Shown in pieces: positions 29,517-38,149 of a stretch of DNA of 64,000 nucleotides. Source of the stretch: Synechocystis salina LEGE 00031 (GTDB lineage Bacteria > Cyanobacteriota > Cyanobacteriia > Cyanobacteriales > Microcystaceae); assembly GCF_015207985.1 (NCBI RefSeq), contig NZ_JADEVV010000007.1, positions 1-64,000 on the forward strand, in the 5' to 3' direction. Position numbers and translations under genes: made by a program. Under the pieces are notes generated by a model. The model made no database searches and was not told where the DNA came from. It saw only the letters and a list, made by a program, of their open reading frames with translations. Position 1 is the stretch's first letter; each line of letters opens with the position of its first letter.

Positions 29517-29548
29517 GTTAAAATGGTACTGTGTTAAATTTTGTTAAA
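29517..29548 (+). promoter_or_regulatory. Direct repeats upstream of dps
   Basis: GTTAAA occurs three times, at 29517-29522, 29533-29538 and 29543-29548. The last two form GTTAAATT, two bases, GTTAAATG, the same geometry as the HLR1 box of RpaB (two 8-mers of the type GTTACAWW separated by 2 bases), but with A in place of C at the fifth position of each half. It may instead overlap the -10 region. Regulator identity is inference. Confidence 0.3.
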
Positions 29549-29563
29549 TGGAGATATTCCTGT

Positions 29564-30034
29564 ATGGCTACGATTAATATCGGCATTCCTGAAGCGGACC
29601 GCGTCAAAATTGCAGAGTCCCTGAAAAAACTGTTGGCCGATACCTACACCCTTTATCTACAAACCCATAACTTCCACTGGAATGTTACCGGCCCCCAATT
29701 CCGCGACCTACACCTCATGTTTGAGGAACAGTACAATGAGTTGGCTCTGGCGGTGGATGACATTGCTGAACGTATCCGCAGTTTGGATGTTTTTGCCCCC
29801 GGCACCTATAAGGAATTTAGCAAGCTGAGTTCTGTTCAAGAAGTGGATGGCATCCCCACCAGCAAAGAAATGGTCGACATTTTGACCAAGGGCCACGAAA
29901 CCATTGTCCAGTCCTGTCGGGATGTGCTCAAGTTTTCCCAACCCGCTGATGATGAATCCACCATTGCCTTGGCTTCGGACCGGATGCGGGTCCATGAGAA
30001 GACGGCTTGGATGTTGCGTGCCATGAATAAATAG
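29564..30034 (+). CDS. mrgA: Dps-family ferritin (MrgA)
   Basis: A 156-aa Dps protein, which forms a 12-subunit shell that oxidises ferrous iron with peroxide and stores it. Ferroxidase residues at the subunit interface are present: His38 (in HNFHWNVTG), His50, Glu54, Asp65 and Glu69, at the spacing of E. coli Dps. I start at ATG 29564 ([14 protein letters not shown]), 10 bases after GGAG. In Synechocystis the orthologue MrgA moves stored iron and belongs to the peroxide-stress regulon of PerR. The gene diverges from the ribosomal superoperon promoter. Confidence 0.93.
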   Translation: MATINIGIPEADRVKIAESLKKLLADTYTLYLQTHNFHWNVTGPQFRDLHLMFEEQYNELALAVDDIAERIRSLDVFAPGTYKEFSKLSSVQEVDGIPTSKEMVDILTKGHETIVQSCRDVLKFSQPADDESTIALASDRMRVHEKTAWMLRAMNK

Positions 30035-30065
30035 GCTGCAGTTTTACCTATTCCTGGCTGAAACT

Positions 30066-30674
30066 TTACTGGAATTTCGCCCTGGGCAATTCCCCCAGGT
30101 AGCGGGATAGGTAGGGAGAAAAAATTTCGTAAATTAGGGTTAGGGGTTTACGGTCATGCCAGAAAAGGTAATGTCGACCCCAAAAAGGCCCTTCCTGGCC
30201 AAAGGCATCGGCTAAGGCACGGTTGTGGCCACAGTATATGGCCTGGATATCCCGATACAACTCGGTATGCAATCGGGAAAGGCTGTCCCAGATGGGTAAA
30301 TTGCGATTTTGCAAATATTCGTCCACATGGCTGGCATCCCACCAGGAAACGGCATAGGCTAGCCTTTGACCAGATTGGGTCCTCAGCCACACCTGTCGCC
30401 GCAGATGGGGACTGGGTACAGTGTTAATTTGGGGGGGGGCGCCGTCATCCCTGGGGCCCACCGGGGCCATGTCAATCACATCTACCTCTGTCTTCTCCCC
30501 GGTGAGTAGTTGCAGGTGCCTGGTGGGGGAACCGTCCCCAAGGATGAGGATTTGCCATGGGGGGGGCAGGATGCTGTGGGGCAGACCATGCCTAACGTCG
30601 TGTTGATCCCCCTGCCAGAGTAAGTCCAGTGAATGCCAAGCAAGGGAAGGGGAAACGGCCGGAGAAAGGTTCAA
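30066..30674 (-). CDS. Chorismate lyase (Ycf21 type)
   Basis: A 202-aa member of the Ycf21/DUF98 chorismate-lyase family, which makes 4-hydroxybenzoate from chorismate for plastoquinone head-group synthesis in cyanobacteria. Fitting segments are PPWQILILGDGSPTRHLQLL (residues 38-57), RRQVWLRTQSGQRLAYAVSW and the end LTLIYEIFSPYLSRYLG. Arg and Glu residues expected in the buried pocket are present, but I cannot assign them with certainty. The start is TTG at 30674, only 12 bases from the start of the divergent gene at 30687. Confidence 0.8.
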   Translation of the reverse strand: MNLSPAVSPSLAWHSLDLLWQGDQHDVRHGLPHSILPPPWQILILGDGSPTRHLQLLTGEKTEVDVIDMAPVGPRDDGAPPQINTVPSPHLRRQVWLRTQSGQRLAYAVSWWDASHVDEYLQNRNLPIWDSLSRLHTELYRDIQAIYCGHNRALADAFGQEGPFWGRHYLFWHDRKPLTLIYEIFSPYLSRYLGELPRAKFQ

Positions 30675-30686
30675 GGGGAGTTGCCT

Positions 30687-31847
30687 GTGCGTTACAAAAC
30701 TTTACATTTTCGTGACTTTTTCGATGATAACAAACTCAAGCTAAGGAGGTGGGCTTTCTGTTTCCTGGCGATCGCCGTTTTTGTTGGGATCATTACCGGG
30801 TCGTGGTTGACTTCTCCAGGGGGATCAGTGGGTCTGGGACAAACTCTTCCGCTCAGGGGGGACTTACGCATGGCCGTGATTAGTGACCTCAACAGCGCCT
30901 ATGGTTCTACCAGCTATGAGCCAGAGGTACACAAAGCGTTGGAGCTTATCCCCAATTTGCAACCAGACCTTGTTCTTTGTAGTGGGGACATGGTGGCGGG
31001 GCAGAGTCCCAAATTAACCAGTGCCCAAATTCAAGCGATGTGGGACGCCTTTGACCGGGTGGTGACCCAACCCCTGCGGCAAGCCAGGATTCCCTTTGGT
31101 TTTACCCTAGGGAACCACGATGCTTCCGGTGCCCTGGATCAAAATCGTCGTTTTCGTTTCCAAAATGAACGGGAGTTGGCGGCTCGTTATTGGCGTAACC
31201 CAGCCCATGATCCAGGCATAACTTTCCTGGATAAAAGTGATTTTCCTTTTTACTACACCTTTAGTCAAAATGGTGTTTTTTTTCTGGTGTGGGATGGGTC
31301 AACCCACCGGATTCCCCCGGAAAAATTGGCTTGGGTGGAAAGGGCCCTGGCCAGTGCCCCGGCCCAAAATGCCAAGTTACGAATGGCGATCGGGCATTTA
31401 CCCCTCTATGGTGTGGCGGAAGGTCGCAATAAACCGGGGGAAGTGATGGCCAATGCTGAACAGTTAAGGGCTTTGTTGGAAAAGTACCAAGTCCATACCT
31501 ATATCAGCGGTCACCAACACGCTTACTATCCTGGCCGGCGGGGTAATTTAGAGTTACTGCACACTGGTATTTTGGGGGCAGGCCCCAGAGTTTTAATTGG
31601 CCAAGAACGGCGATCGCCGAAGACGTTAACCATTTTAGATGTCACGTTTGATCAACCGGATCAAGTGCAATACACCACCTACGATATGAAGGATTTGAGC
31701 CCTGTGGGACTGGAATCCTTACCCCGGTTTCTCTTGGGCCATAATGGCCGGGTAATCCGCCGAGACCTGAGGGAAGCAAATTTGACCCCAGCGGAGCAGC
31801 AGGCCTGTGGCGCAAGTTTGGGCTTGGCCCTGTGCAATGTTAGGTGA
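30687..31847 (+). CDS. Membrane-anchored metallophosphoesterase
   Basis: A 386-aa calcineurin-like phosphoesterase with one N-terminal membrane helix (about 21-40). The metal motifs appear in order: a D in AVISDLNS (about 67), GD at 100-101, GNHD at 142-145, GH in AIGHLPLYG and GHQH in ISGHQHAYYPG. The usual histidine after the first Asp (DxH) is Asn here. Catalytic domain is probably in the periplasm or lumen. I chose GTG 30687 because AAGGGGAG lies six bases upstream; the frame is open further into the neighbouring divergent gene. The substrate is unknown. Confidence 0.8.
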   Translation: MRYKTLHFRDFFDDNKLKLRRWAFCFLAIAVFVGIITGSWLTSPGGSVGLGQTLPLRGDLRMAVISDLNSAYGSTSYEPEVHKALELIPNLQPDLVLCSGDMVAGQSPKLTSAQIQAMWDAFDRVVTQPLRQARIPFGFTLGNHDASGALDQNRRFRFQNERELAARYWRNPAHDPGITFLDKSDFPFYYTFSQNGVFFLVWDGSTHRIPPEKLAWVERALASAPAQNAKLRMAIGHLPLYGVAEGRNKPGEVMANAEQLRALLEKYQVHTYISGHQHAYYPGRRGNLELLHTGILGAGPRVLIGQERRSPKTLTILDVTFDQPDQVQYTTYDMKDLSPVGLESLPRFLLGHNGRVIRRDLREANLTPAEQQACGASLGLALCNVR

Positions 31848-31938
31848 GCAATTGAGTAGTGGGGATGCTTAGTCATCAATGGCCAGTTAAAACTACCATG
31901 GGAATTTGTCCCCAGACTTGCCGATTTTCTTTCAGACC

Positions 31939-32331
31939 ATGGCTGCCGTTACCCCCAACAATCTCCCTCCCCTCAACAAAGCCACCTTCTGGGCCATCAT
32001 TCACCAGGAAATCAGTGATGAGGTGGTCAACGCCCTCCTAGCCTATTATCTCGGTTATCGATTCGACGGCGATCGCCAACGGTGGGAACTGGGAGAAGTG
32101 GAGTCAAGCTGGGCCCAGGAGTATCCCGAACCGCCCAATTTCATCGAAAATCGTCCCCCCACAGTCAAATTGACCCGGTCCATTCCTCCGGAAAATAAAC
32201 AATTGCTCAAGGAACAGTTGGATTTTACTGGTTATAAAATTGGCGAGTTCACCCCCCGCCACACCCGCAGAGCCACAGCGGTTAATTGGTTGCTCAGTTA
32301 CATGGCTATCCACAAGCTCCCATTGCATTGA
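31939..32331 (+). CDS. Hypothetical protein, 130 aa
   Basis: An acidic-basic soluble protein starting MAAVTPNNLPPLNKATFWAI, with the central motif YYLGYRFDGDRQRWELGEVE and a C-terminal helix ending YMAIHKLPLH. There is no signal peptide or membrane helix. I recognise no named domain. It follows the metallophosphoesterase on the same strand after about 90 bases; a longer frame from 31906 is possible. The next gene, petJ, is convergent. Confidence 0.6.
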   Translation: MAAVTPNNLPPLNKATFWAIIHQEISDEVVNALLAYYLGYRFDGDRQRWELGEVESSWAQEYPEPPNFIENRPPTVKLTRSIPPENKQLLKEQLDFTGYKIGEFTPRHTRRATAVNWLLSYMAIHKLPLH

Positions 32332-32358
32332 CAAAGAAATGGGCCAGGGAGACCCATT
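32330..32358 (-). terminator. Probable terminator of petJ
   Basis: AATGGG (32338-32343) and CCCATT (32353-32358) form a 6-bp stem with a 9-base loop. On the minus strand the stem is followed by TTTCTTTGTC. The loop and weak T-run make it moderate, but it sits about 50 bases after the petJ stop. Confidence 0.5.
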
Positions 32359-32410
32359 CCGCTCACCAGCCCCCGATTCTCCCTGATCAAACCATTAGAA
32401 ACTGGGATAT

Positions 32411-32773
32411 CTACCAGCCCTTTTCTGCTTGGTCAAGCACGTAGGACGCCACATCTTCCATGTCGCTGTCACTGATGCGACCCTTAAAGCCGGGCATAGC
32501 TCCATTACCATTGGTGATTTGAGCAACAATTGCTGCCACGGAGTTCTTGCCATTGGCTTCCAAGTCGGCCATTTTCAAGGTTTTGCTGGGGTTGATGGAA
32601 TTGAGCCCCCCATTGTGGCAAGCGGCACAGTTGCCGGCAAAAATAGCTTTACCATGGGCCAGGTCAGCGGCTAAGGCGGTGTTACCTAGGGAAAAAATAC
32701 CCCCCAGGAAAATTAGACAGGGAAGGGCAATGCCCCAAAAAATCTGGCTAGCTTGGTTGAACAATTTAAACAT
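32411..32773 (-). CDS. petJ: Cytochrome c6 (cytochrome c553)
   Basis: Cytochrome c6 precursor, 120 aa. It carries electrons from cytochrome b6f to photosystem I and to cytochrome oxidase in the thylakoid lumen, replacing plastocyanin when copper is short. The signal peptide is cleaved after Ala35 (NTALA/ADLAHG). The heme motif is CAACH at 49-53, with axial His53 and Met93 (GAMPGF). The start at 32773 has AAGGAG seven bases upstream; the frame extends 10 codons further. Expression is repressed by copper in Synechocystis; a matching operator candidate lies upstream. Confidence 0.97.
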   Translation of the reverse strand: MFKLFNQASQIFWGIALPCLIFLGGIFSLGNTALAADLAHGKAIFAGNCAACHNGGLNSINPSKTLKMADLEANGKNSVAAIVAQITNGNGAMPGFKGRISDSDMEDVASYVLDQAEKGW

Positions 32774-32814
32774 TAGTTCTCCTTTCAAGGATAAAGTCTT
32801 CAAGACGCGAAGGT

Positions 32815-32856
32815 ATTATGGGAGGCGATCAAAACAAAGTCAAAAGACAATCTGTC
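32815..32856 (-). promoter_or_regulatory. petJ promoter with palindromic operator
   Basis: Minus strand: -35 TTGACT (32843-32838), a 17-base spacer and -10 CATAAT (32820-32815). A perfect palindrome GACA-N3-TGTC (32846-32856) lies two bases upstream of the -35 box. BlaI/MecI-type repressors bind such ACA/TGT dyads, and the copper-responsive repressor of petJ in Synechocystis, PetR, is of the BlaI type. The link to PetR is inference. Confidence 0.55.
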
Positions 32857-32954
32857 AAAGTTATGGTCAAGCTAGAATTGGCTAGGTTTATGGAGGGGCC
32901 ATGGCAGTCCCATTCCTAGCCCACCGTTTTTTTATAATTTCCCCAGCTTTTACG

Positions 32955-34256
32955 ATGGTTTCATGGTGCCGATGGCGATCGCCAAGACGTTGGTTTCTGT
33001 TTGCGTGTCTGGGACTGTTGCTCAGTGGGTTAATCAGTTGCCAGGGTAAGCAACCCCAGAGCATGGAGGGGAAAGTCAGCTTTTGGACCATGCAACTACA
33101 ACCAAAATTTAACCAGTATTTTGACGAATTGATTGGTACCTTTGAGAGAGAAAATCCACCGGAGCAGGTAAATTGGGTGGATATTCCCTGGAATGCCATG
33201 GAGAGCAAAATTCTCACCGCTGTCTCGGCTAACACAGCCCCCGACGTAGTAAACCTCAACCCCACTTTTGCTTCTTTATTAGCCAGTAAAAATGCCTGGC
33301 TCAATTTGGAACAGGAGGTGAGCCCCGAAGTTAAGGCCCGCTATCTGCCTAGTATTTGGCAAGCCAACAGTCTTAGGGAAGGGGAGGTGTTTGGTTTCCC
33401 CTGGTATCTCACCACCCGCATCACCATCTATAACCAGGACCTACTACGACAGGCGGGGTTGTCCGCCCCTCCAGCCACCTTTGCGGAGTTAGCTGTGGCT
33501 GCCAAAGCAATTCGGGAAACCACCGGTAAGTATGGTTTTTTCATCACTTTTTCCCCCTCCGATTCCGCCGAGGCCCTAGAAAGTCTAGTGCAAATGGGAG
33601 TGCGGTTGGTGGACAATGACGGCCGAGCCGCCTTTAACAGTCCCGCCGGCAAAGTGGCCTTTCAATATTGGGTAGATCTGTATCAGCAGGGATTACTGCC
33701 ACCGGAAGTCTTAACCGAAGGACATCGTCGGGCCGGAGACCTTTATCAGTCCGGGGCGATCGCCTTTTTATCAGCGGGGCCAGAGCTATTAGCTAGTTTG
33801 GAAAAAAATGCCCCCAGCATTGCGAAAGTTTCCGCGGCCGCGCCCCAAATTGTCGGGGAAACTGGTAAAAGAAATGTGGCAGTGATGAATCTAGTCATTC
33901 CCCGGAGCACCCAAAATCCCACCGGAGCAATTAAATTTGCCGAATTTGTCACCAACACGGACAATCAATTTACCTTTATCAAACAGGCCAATGTCTTACC
34001 CTCAACCATTGGTGCCGTCGATAAGTATCGAGAAGAGTTGGCAAAAATCAGCAACGCCAGTTCCTTGGAAAATGCCCGTCGGGTCGCATTGGAACAATTG
34101 CCCACAGCGGAGGTTTTAATTCCCCCCATGGCCAACCTCAATCAGCTCAAGCGCATCATCTACGAAAACCTTGGGGCGGCAATGGTGGGCAACAAAACTG
34201 TAGACCAGGCCCTACAGGATGCGGAACAAGTCTGGAACGATAACTTGAAAGGCTAG
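32955..34256 (+). CDS. Extracellular solute-binding lipoprotein (sugar type)
   Basis: A family-1 ABC solute-binding protein of 433 aa from ATG 32955 (MVSWCRWRSPRRWFLFACLG). The signal ends in the lipobox LISC, so it is probably a lipoprotein on the periplasmic face. The sequence VSFWTMQLQ, near the mature start, and the WVDIPWNAMESKILTAVSAN segment are typical of sugar-binding proteins like UgpB/MalE. No permease or ATPase genes are adjacent, so the transporter partners must be elsewhere. The ligand is unknown. Confidence 0.85.
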   Translation: MVSWCRWRSPRRWFLFACLGLLLSGLISCQGKQPQSMEGKVSFWTMQLQPKFNQYFDELIGTFERENPPEQVNWVDIPWNAMESKILTAVSANTAPDVVNLNPTFASLLASKNAWLNLEQEVSPEVKARYLPSIWQANSLREGEVFGFPWYLTTRITIYNQDLLRQAGLSAPPATFAELAVAAKAIRETTGKYGFFITFSPSDSAEALESLVQMGVRLVDNDGRAAFNSPAGKVAFQYWVDLYQQGLLPPEVLTEGHRRAGDLYQSGAIAFLSAGPELLASLEKNAPSIAKVSAAAPQIVGETGKRNVAVMNLVIPRSTQNPTGAIKFAEFVTNTDNQFTFIKQANVLPSTIGAVDKYREELAKISNASSLENARRVALEQLPTAEVLIPPMANLNQLKRIIYENLGAAMVGNKTVDQALQDAEQVWNDNLKG

Positions 34257-34538
34257 ACCAGGGTAGTTGCAGTCAAGTGCCCCTCATTGGCAAGTCGTTG
34301 TCGCCATCTACCTGTCGTGTTGATCAGGATAGAAGGAGATAATCATCATGTACATCTGCTGCACCGATTGATTACCTATAACCCGGCCCGATCCCCAAGG
34401 GCATGGCCAAAAATTTTCGCCCCTCCAAGGCAACTGTTAGCCCTGAACAGTTTTCACATTGCCTTTAGCATTTAAACTGACAGGCAGTTTTGCTCCCCGG
34501 AGCTAAAGCCCATCTCGACCATTCACCTAGCGATCGCC
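34257..34538. other. Intergenic region upstream of argB
   Basis: No gene-sized frame is convincing. A good ribosome site (GAAGGAGAT, 34332-34340) precedes an ATG at 34348 that opens only a seven-codon frame (MYICCTD, stop 34369-34371). The last bases hold a GCGATCGC site directly before the argB start. No clear promoter or terminator is seen. Confidence 0.45.
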
Positions 34539-35432
34539 ATGAGCAGTACCCAAGATTATATCGGCGAGGAAGCCGCCACCAGAGTCAAAATCCTTAGTGA
34601 AGCTTTGCCCTACATCCAACACTTTGCTGGCCGCACTGTGGTGGTCAAATATGGGGGAGCCGCCATGAAGGACAGCAACCTCAAAGACAAGGTGATCCGC
34701 GATATCGTCTTTATGGCCTCCGTTGGCATTCGCCCGGTGGTGGTCCATGGCGGAGGGCCAGAAATTAACACTTGGTTGGATAAGGTAGGCATTCAACCCC
34801 AATTTAAAGATGGATTAAGGGTCACCGATGCGGCCACCATGGATATTGTTGAAATGGTGCTGGTGGGTAGGGTTAACAAAGAATTGGTCAACTTAATTAA
34901 CCAAGCCGGCGGCAAAGCGGTGGGACTTTGCGGCAAAGACGGCCAATTAATGACTGCCCGCACCATGACCAATAAAGACGTTGGTTTTGTGGGGGAAGTG
35001 AGTTCCGTTGATGCCCGGGTGGTGGAAACCTTGGTAAAAAGCGGTTACATCCCCGTCATTTCCAGTGTGGCGGCGGATGAATTCGGTCAAGCCCACAATA
35101 TTAATGCTGATACCTGTGCTGGAGAATTGGCGGCGGCCCTAGGGGCAGAAAAATTAATCCTCCTCACCGATACCAGAGGTATTTTGCGAGATTATCAAGA
35201 CCCCTCCACCCTAATCCACAAGTTAGATATTCAACAGGCGCGGGAATTGATTGGCTCCGGCATAGTGGCGGGGGGCATGATTCCCAAAGTCAACTGTTGT
35301 GTGCGATCCCTAGCCCAAGGGGTGAGAGCAGCCCATATCCTTGATGGCCGTTTGCCCCATGCCCTGTTGCTGGAAGTATTCACTGATTTGGGCATTGGTT
35401 CGATGATTGTGGCTTCGGGCTATGATCTTTGA
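34539..35432 (+). CDS. argB: N-acetylglutamate kinase
   Basis: N-acetylglutamate kinase, 297 aa, second step of arginine synthesis, cytosolic. The ATP-binding motif KYGGAAM is at 37-43, [11 protein letters not shown] contacts the substrate, and the C-terminal [18 protein letters not shown] is typical of the arginine-sensitive type. The N-terminal helix of the hexameric, feedback-inhibited form is present. In cyanobacteria this enzyme is controlled by the nitrogen signal protein PII, known from the family, not from this sequence. Confidence 0.97.
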   Translation: MSSTQDYIGEEAATRVKILSEALPYIQHFAGRTVVVKYGGAAMKDSNLKDKVIRDIVFMASVGIRPVVVHGGGPEINTWLDKVGIQPQFKDGLRVTDAATMDIVEMVLVGRVNKELVNLINQAGGKAVGLCGKDGQLMTARTMTNKDVGFVGEVSSVDARVVETLVKSGYIPVISSVAADEFGQAHNINADTCAGELAAALGAEKLILLTDTRGILRDYQDPSTLIHKLDIQQARELIGSGIVAGGMIPKVNCCVRSLAQGVRAAHILDGRLPHALLLEVFTDLGIGSMIVASGYDL

Positions 35433-35481
35433 GGCGGAAGAGATTTTTTCAACTCCTTCAACAATGGATTAAGCAATCATT

Positions 35482-36213
35482 TTGGCTGATAACTTTTTAC
35501 CTTTGCTGTCAGGATCTGCCCAGTTAAAACTTTTGCAATTGGTCAGCCCGACCTTGCCGGTGGGAGCCTACAACTATTCTGAAGGCTTGGAATGGTTAAT
35601 CGAACGGGGAAATATTACTAATGCTGATACCCTGGGGGCATGGATTACCCAAGAGTTAGGCCAGGGTTCCATTGCAGTGGACACAGCTATCATGGCTCGG
35701 GCCCATCGACTTACTGGCCAACTTGCCCCAACTGATGTTGTCCCCAACCCCACTGTTAAAAATTTATCTTATTGGAATCAATGGTTAACGGCCACTAGGG
35801 AGAGTCGAGAACTAAGAGAGCAGAGCTTGCAAATGGGAGGCTCCCTGCGAAAATTGTTGGTGGATTTAGACCCGGCTGTGCAGGCTTGGTTTGAGCCGAT
35901 TCCCTCCACACAACCCTGTAACTATGCGATCGCCTTTGGAATAGGGGCCGCTTTTTGGGGCATTGATCTCCATCAGAGTGGGTTGGGCTATCTCCACAGT
36001 TGGGCTAATAACTTGATTTCAGCCGGGATAAGACTGATTCCGCTGGGACAAACGGCAGGTCAAAAACTGTTGTTGCATTTAACACCCACCATTTTGCATC
36101 AATGGCAGAGAATTTTATTACTGGGGGATGATGATCTGTACAGTTGCAGCTGGGGGTTGGCTCTGGCTAGCATGGGCCATGAAAGTCAATACACCAGACT
36201 ATTCCGCAGTTAG
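35482..36213 (+). CDS. ureF: Urease accessory protein UreF
   Basis: UreF, 243 aa, which helps UreD and UreG to load nickel into urease. The N-terminal part [20 protein letters not shown] (residues 18-37) is the family signature. The start is TTG at 35482 with no good ribosome site. No other ure gene is nearby, as in Synechocystis where urease genes are dispersed. It follows argB by 49 bases. Confidence 0.94.
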   Translation: MADNFLPLLSGSAQLKLLQLVSPTLPVGAYNYSEGLEWLIERGNITNADTLGAWITQELGQGSIAVDTAIMARAHRLTGQLAPTDVVPNPTVKNLSYWNQWLTATRESRELREQSLQMGGSLRKLLVDLDPAVQAWFEPIPSTQPCNYAIAFGIGAAFWGIDLHQSGLGYLHSWANNLISAGIRLIPLGQTAGQKLLLHLTPTILHQWQRILLLGDDDLYSCSWGLALASMGHESQYTRLFRS

Positions 36214-36357
36214 GAGTAGATAAGTAATCGTCTATGCAAAGCATTGTGGGGTTGCAGGGAGAGTCATAGCCAATTAGACCCGGATATATCCCTTTGCACA
36301 AAGTACCGGCTCCTATGTAATGCTGGTTATAGCTTAATTAATCTCTTACCTCATCCT

Positions 36358-36999
36358 ATGACTGCCACTGTTACTGCCCAAGAAGCTTTCCGAGCTGCCT
36401 ATGAAAACCGCTACACCTGGGACGAAGATTTTCCCGGTTATCGAGCCCACCTCACCGTTACCCAAGGGGATGAACGCTACACAGGGGAAGTGGAAGTGAA
36501 GGCGGACTACACCGTTACCGTTACTGGTTTCAGCGACGGAACTGTGCAGGAAAGCGTTTATAACCAAATGCGAGACATTGTTACCCACCGTAAACAGGGA
36601 AATTTTGAAAAGTCCCATGGTAAGAATCAGTTTAGCTTTGGGGAAACCGATGCTTCCGGGGCGATCGCCATTGATGTGAAGGGAGATGCCATGGGATCGA
36701 ACTATAAAATCCGGGGTACGGAAATTTGCCAGGTCAGTCGAGTGATGGGGCCTGTGGCTTTCACCATTAACACTGAAGAAAGTTTGGATACCGGCTCCGG
36801 CTACATTGCCGTTAAATATAACGCTATTTTCAAAGATCCTAAAACTGATACCCTCAAAGGTAAAAGGGACTTCACCGAAACCTATGTGGAACTAGGGGGT
36901 TATTATCTGCCCAGTCAACAGACCGTAGAGGCGATCGCCGCTGGTGGAGAAAAAACCTTTACCGATTTCAGCTTCACCAATTTAGAACTTTTGGCATAG
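36358..36999 (+). CDS. DUF3386 protein
   Basis: A 213-aa soluble protein starting MTATVTAQEAFRAAYENRYT, probably of the DUF3386 family found in cyanobacteria and plant plastids. It is rich in beta-strand patterns, with ENRYTWDEDFPGYRAHL at the front and DFTETYVELGGYYLPSQQTV near the end. No signal peptide, membrane helix or catalytic motif is visible. The frame extends 38 codons upstream but without similar composition. Function is unknown. Confidence 0.75.
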   Translation: MTATVTAQEAFRAAYENRYTWDEDFPGYRAHLTVTQGDERYTGEVEVKADYTVTVTGFSDGTVQESVYNQMRDIVTHRKQGNFEKSHGKNQFSFGETDASGAIAIDVKGDAMGSNYKIRGTEICQVSRVMGPVAFTINTEESLDTGSGYIAVKYNAIFKDPKTDTLKGKRDFTETYVELGGYYLPSQQTVEAIAAGGEKTFTDFSFTNLELLA

Positions 37000-37010
37000 G
37001 TGACAGCGCT

Positions 37011-38039
37011 TTGTCCAGGTTAGCAACTCCATTGGTATCAACGTCTGCCCCCACCATTGTGGTGGAAAATTTGAGCAAGGTTTATCCCATTGCCCTCAAA
37101 TCCCCTGGTCTGAAGGGAACATTGCAACATTTTTGGCAGAGACGTTACCGCCAAATTCTTGCGGTGCAGGATATTTCCTTTACCATTCCCCCTGGGGCGA
37201 TGGTGGGCTTCCTCGGTGCCAATGGAGCCGGCAAAACCACCACATTGAAAATGCTTACAGGGCTGATTAAGCCCTCCGGAGGAAAAGTGCGGGTGGCGGG
37301 CTTTGATCCCTTCCGTCGACAAACGGCTTTTTTACGGTGCACCAGTTTAGTGATGGGGCAAAAGCAACAATTAATCTGGGATTTACCTACCCTGGATTCC
37401 CTCCGCATCAATGGGGCAATTTACGAAATTCCTGACCAAATCTTTGAGCAACGGCTAGGGGAATTGAGCGAAATGCTCGATCTAACTACGGAATTGAAGC
37501 AACCGGTGCGGAAACTTTCCCTGGGGCAAAGGATGAAAGCGGAATTGTTGGCCGCTCTGCTCCACCATCCCACCGTTTTATTTTTGGATGAACCCACTTT
37601 GGGGCTGGATGTTAATGCCCAAGTGGCGGTGCGGCAGTTTTTACAGGAATACAACCAGCGTTACCAGGCCACCGTGTTACTGACCAGCCATTACATGGCA
37701 GACATCACCGCCCTTTGTGAGCGGGTGCTATTGATTCACCAGGGACAATTGATGTATGACGGTGATCTGGAAGCCCTGGTAGAAAGATTTTCCCCTTACC
37801 GGCAAGTGGCAGTGGAATTATCTACTCCCATAACTCTGGAAAAATTAGAGATCTATGGGGAAGTGGAGAGTGTGGAGGGTTTACTGGTGCGCTTTTTGCT
37901 CAAACGGGAAAGCCTAACTACGGCGATCGCCAAGCTGTTAGCAGAGTTGCCGGTATCAGATTTAAGTGTGTCTGACCCCCCCATCGAAGAAATCATTGGT
38001 CGTCTATTTTCCCAGGGTAATTTGGACAATAAACTTTGA
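37011..38039 (+). CDS. ABC-2 type transporter ATP-binding protein
   Basis: A 342-aa ATPase with Walker A GANGAGKTT (69-77), signature LSLGQ (169-173), Walker B VLFLDEP (189-195) and the D-loop GLD. Conserved insert FWQRRYRQILAVQDISF (41-57) marks the group that pairs with ABC-2 type permeases for export. No permease gene is adjacent. The start codon is unsure: TTG 37011 gives the longest frame, and GTG codons at about residue 17-18 are alternatives. It starts 11 bases after the DUF3386 gene, so the two are probably co-transcribed. Confidence 0.85.
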   Translation: MSRLATPLVSTSAPTIVVENLSKVYPIALKSPGLKGTLQHFWQRRYRQILAVQDISFTIPPGAMVGFLGANGAGKTTTLKMLTGLIKPSGGKVRVAGFDPFRRQTAFLRCTSLVMGQKQQLIWDLPTLDSLRINGAIYEIPDQIFEQRLGELSEMLDLTTELKQPVRKLSLGQRMKAELLAALLHHPTVLFLDEPTLGLDVNAQVAVRQFLQEYNQRYQATVLLTSHYMADITALCERVLLIHQGQLMYDGDLEALVERFSPYRQVAVELSTPITLEKLEIYGEVESVEGLLVRFLLKRESLTTAIAKLLAELPVSDLSVSDPPIEEIIGRLFSQGNLDNKL

Positions 38040-38108
38040 TCTTTAACCAGTGGTGAACTACTCCTCCCTGCTTGTAGCAGCAAATCTGCCGATGAGGAAG
38101 GATAGTGT

Positions 38109-38149
38109 TTGCTTGTAAAGGTTAAAGATGGCAAGCAAGAAAATTTTTT
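38109..38149 (+). terminator. Terminator between the ABC gene and ftsH
   Basis: TTGCTTG (38109-38115) and CAAGCAA (38132-38138) form a 7-bp stem, followed on the plus strand by GAAAATTTTTTA. It lies about 70 bases after the ABC gene, and its end overlaps the convergent ftsH stop. CTTTAACC/GGTTAAAG (38041 and 38120) forms a wider inverted pair around it. Confidence 0.55.
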
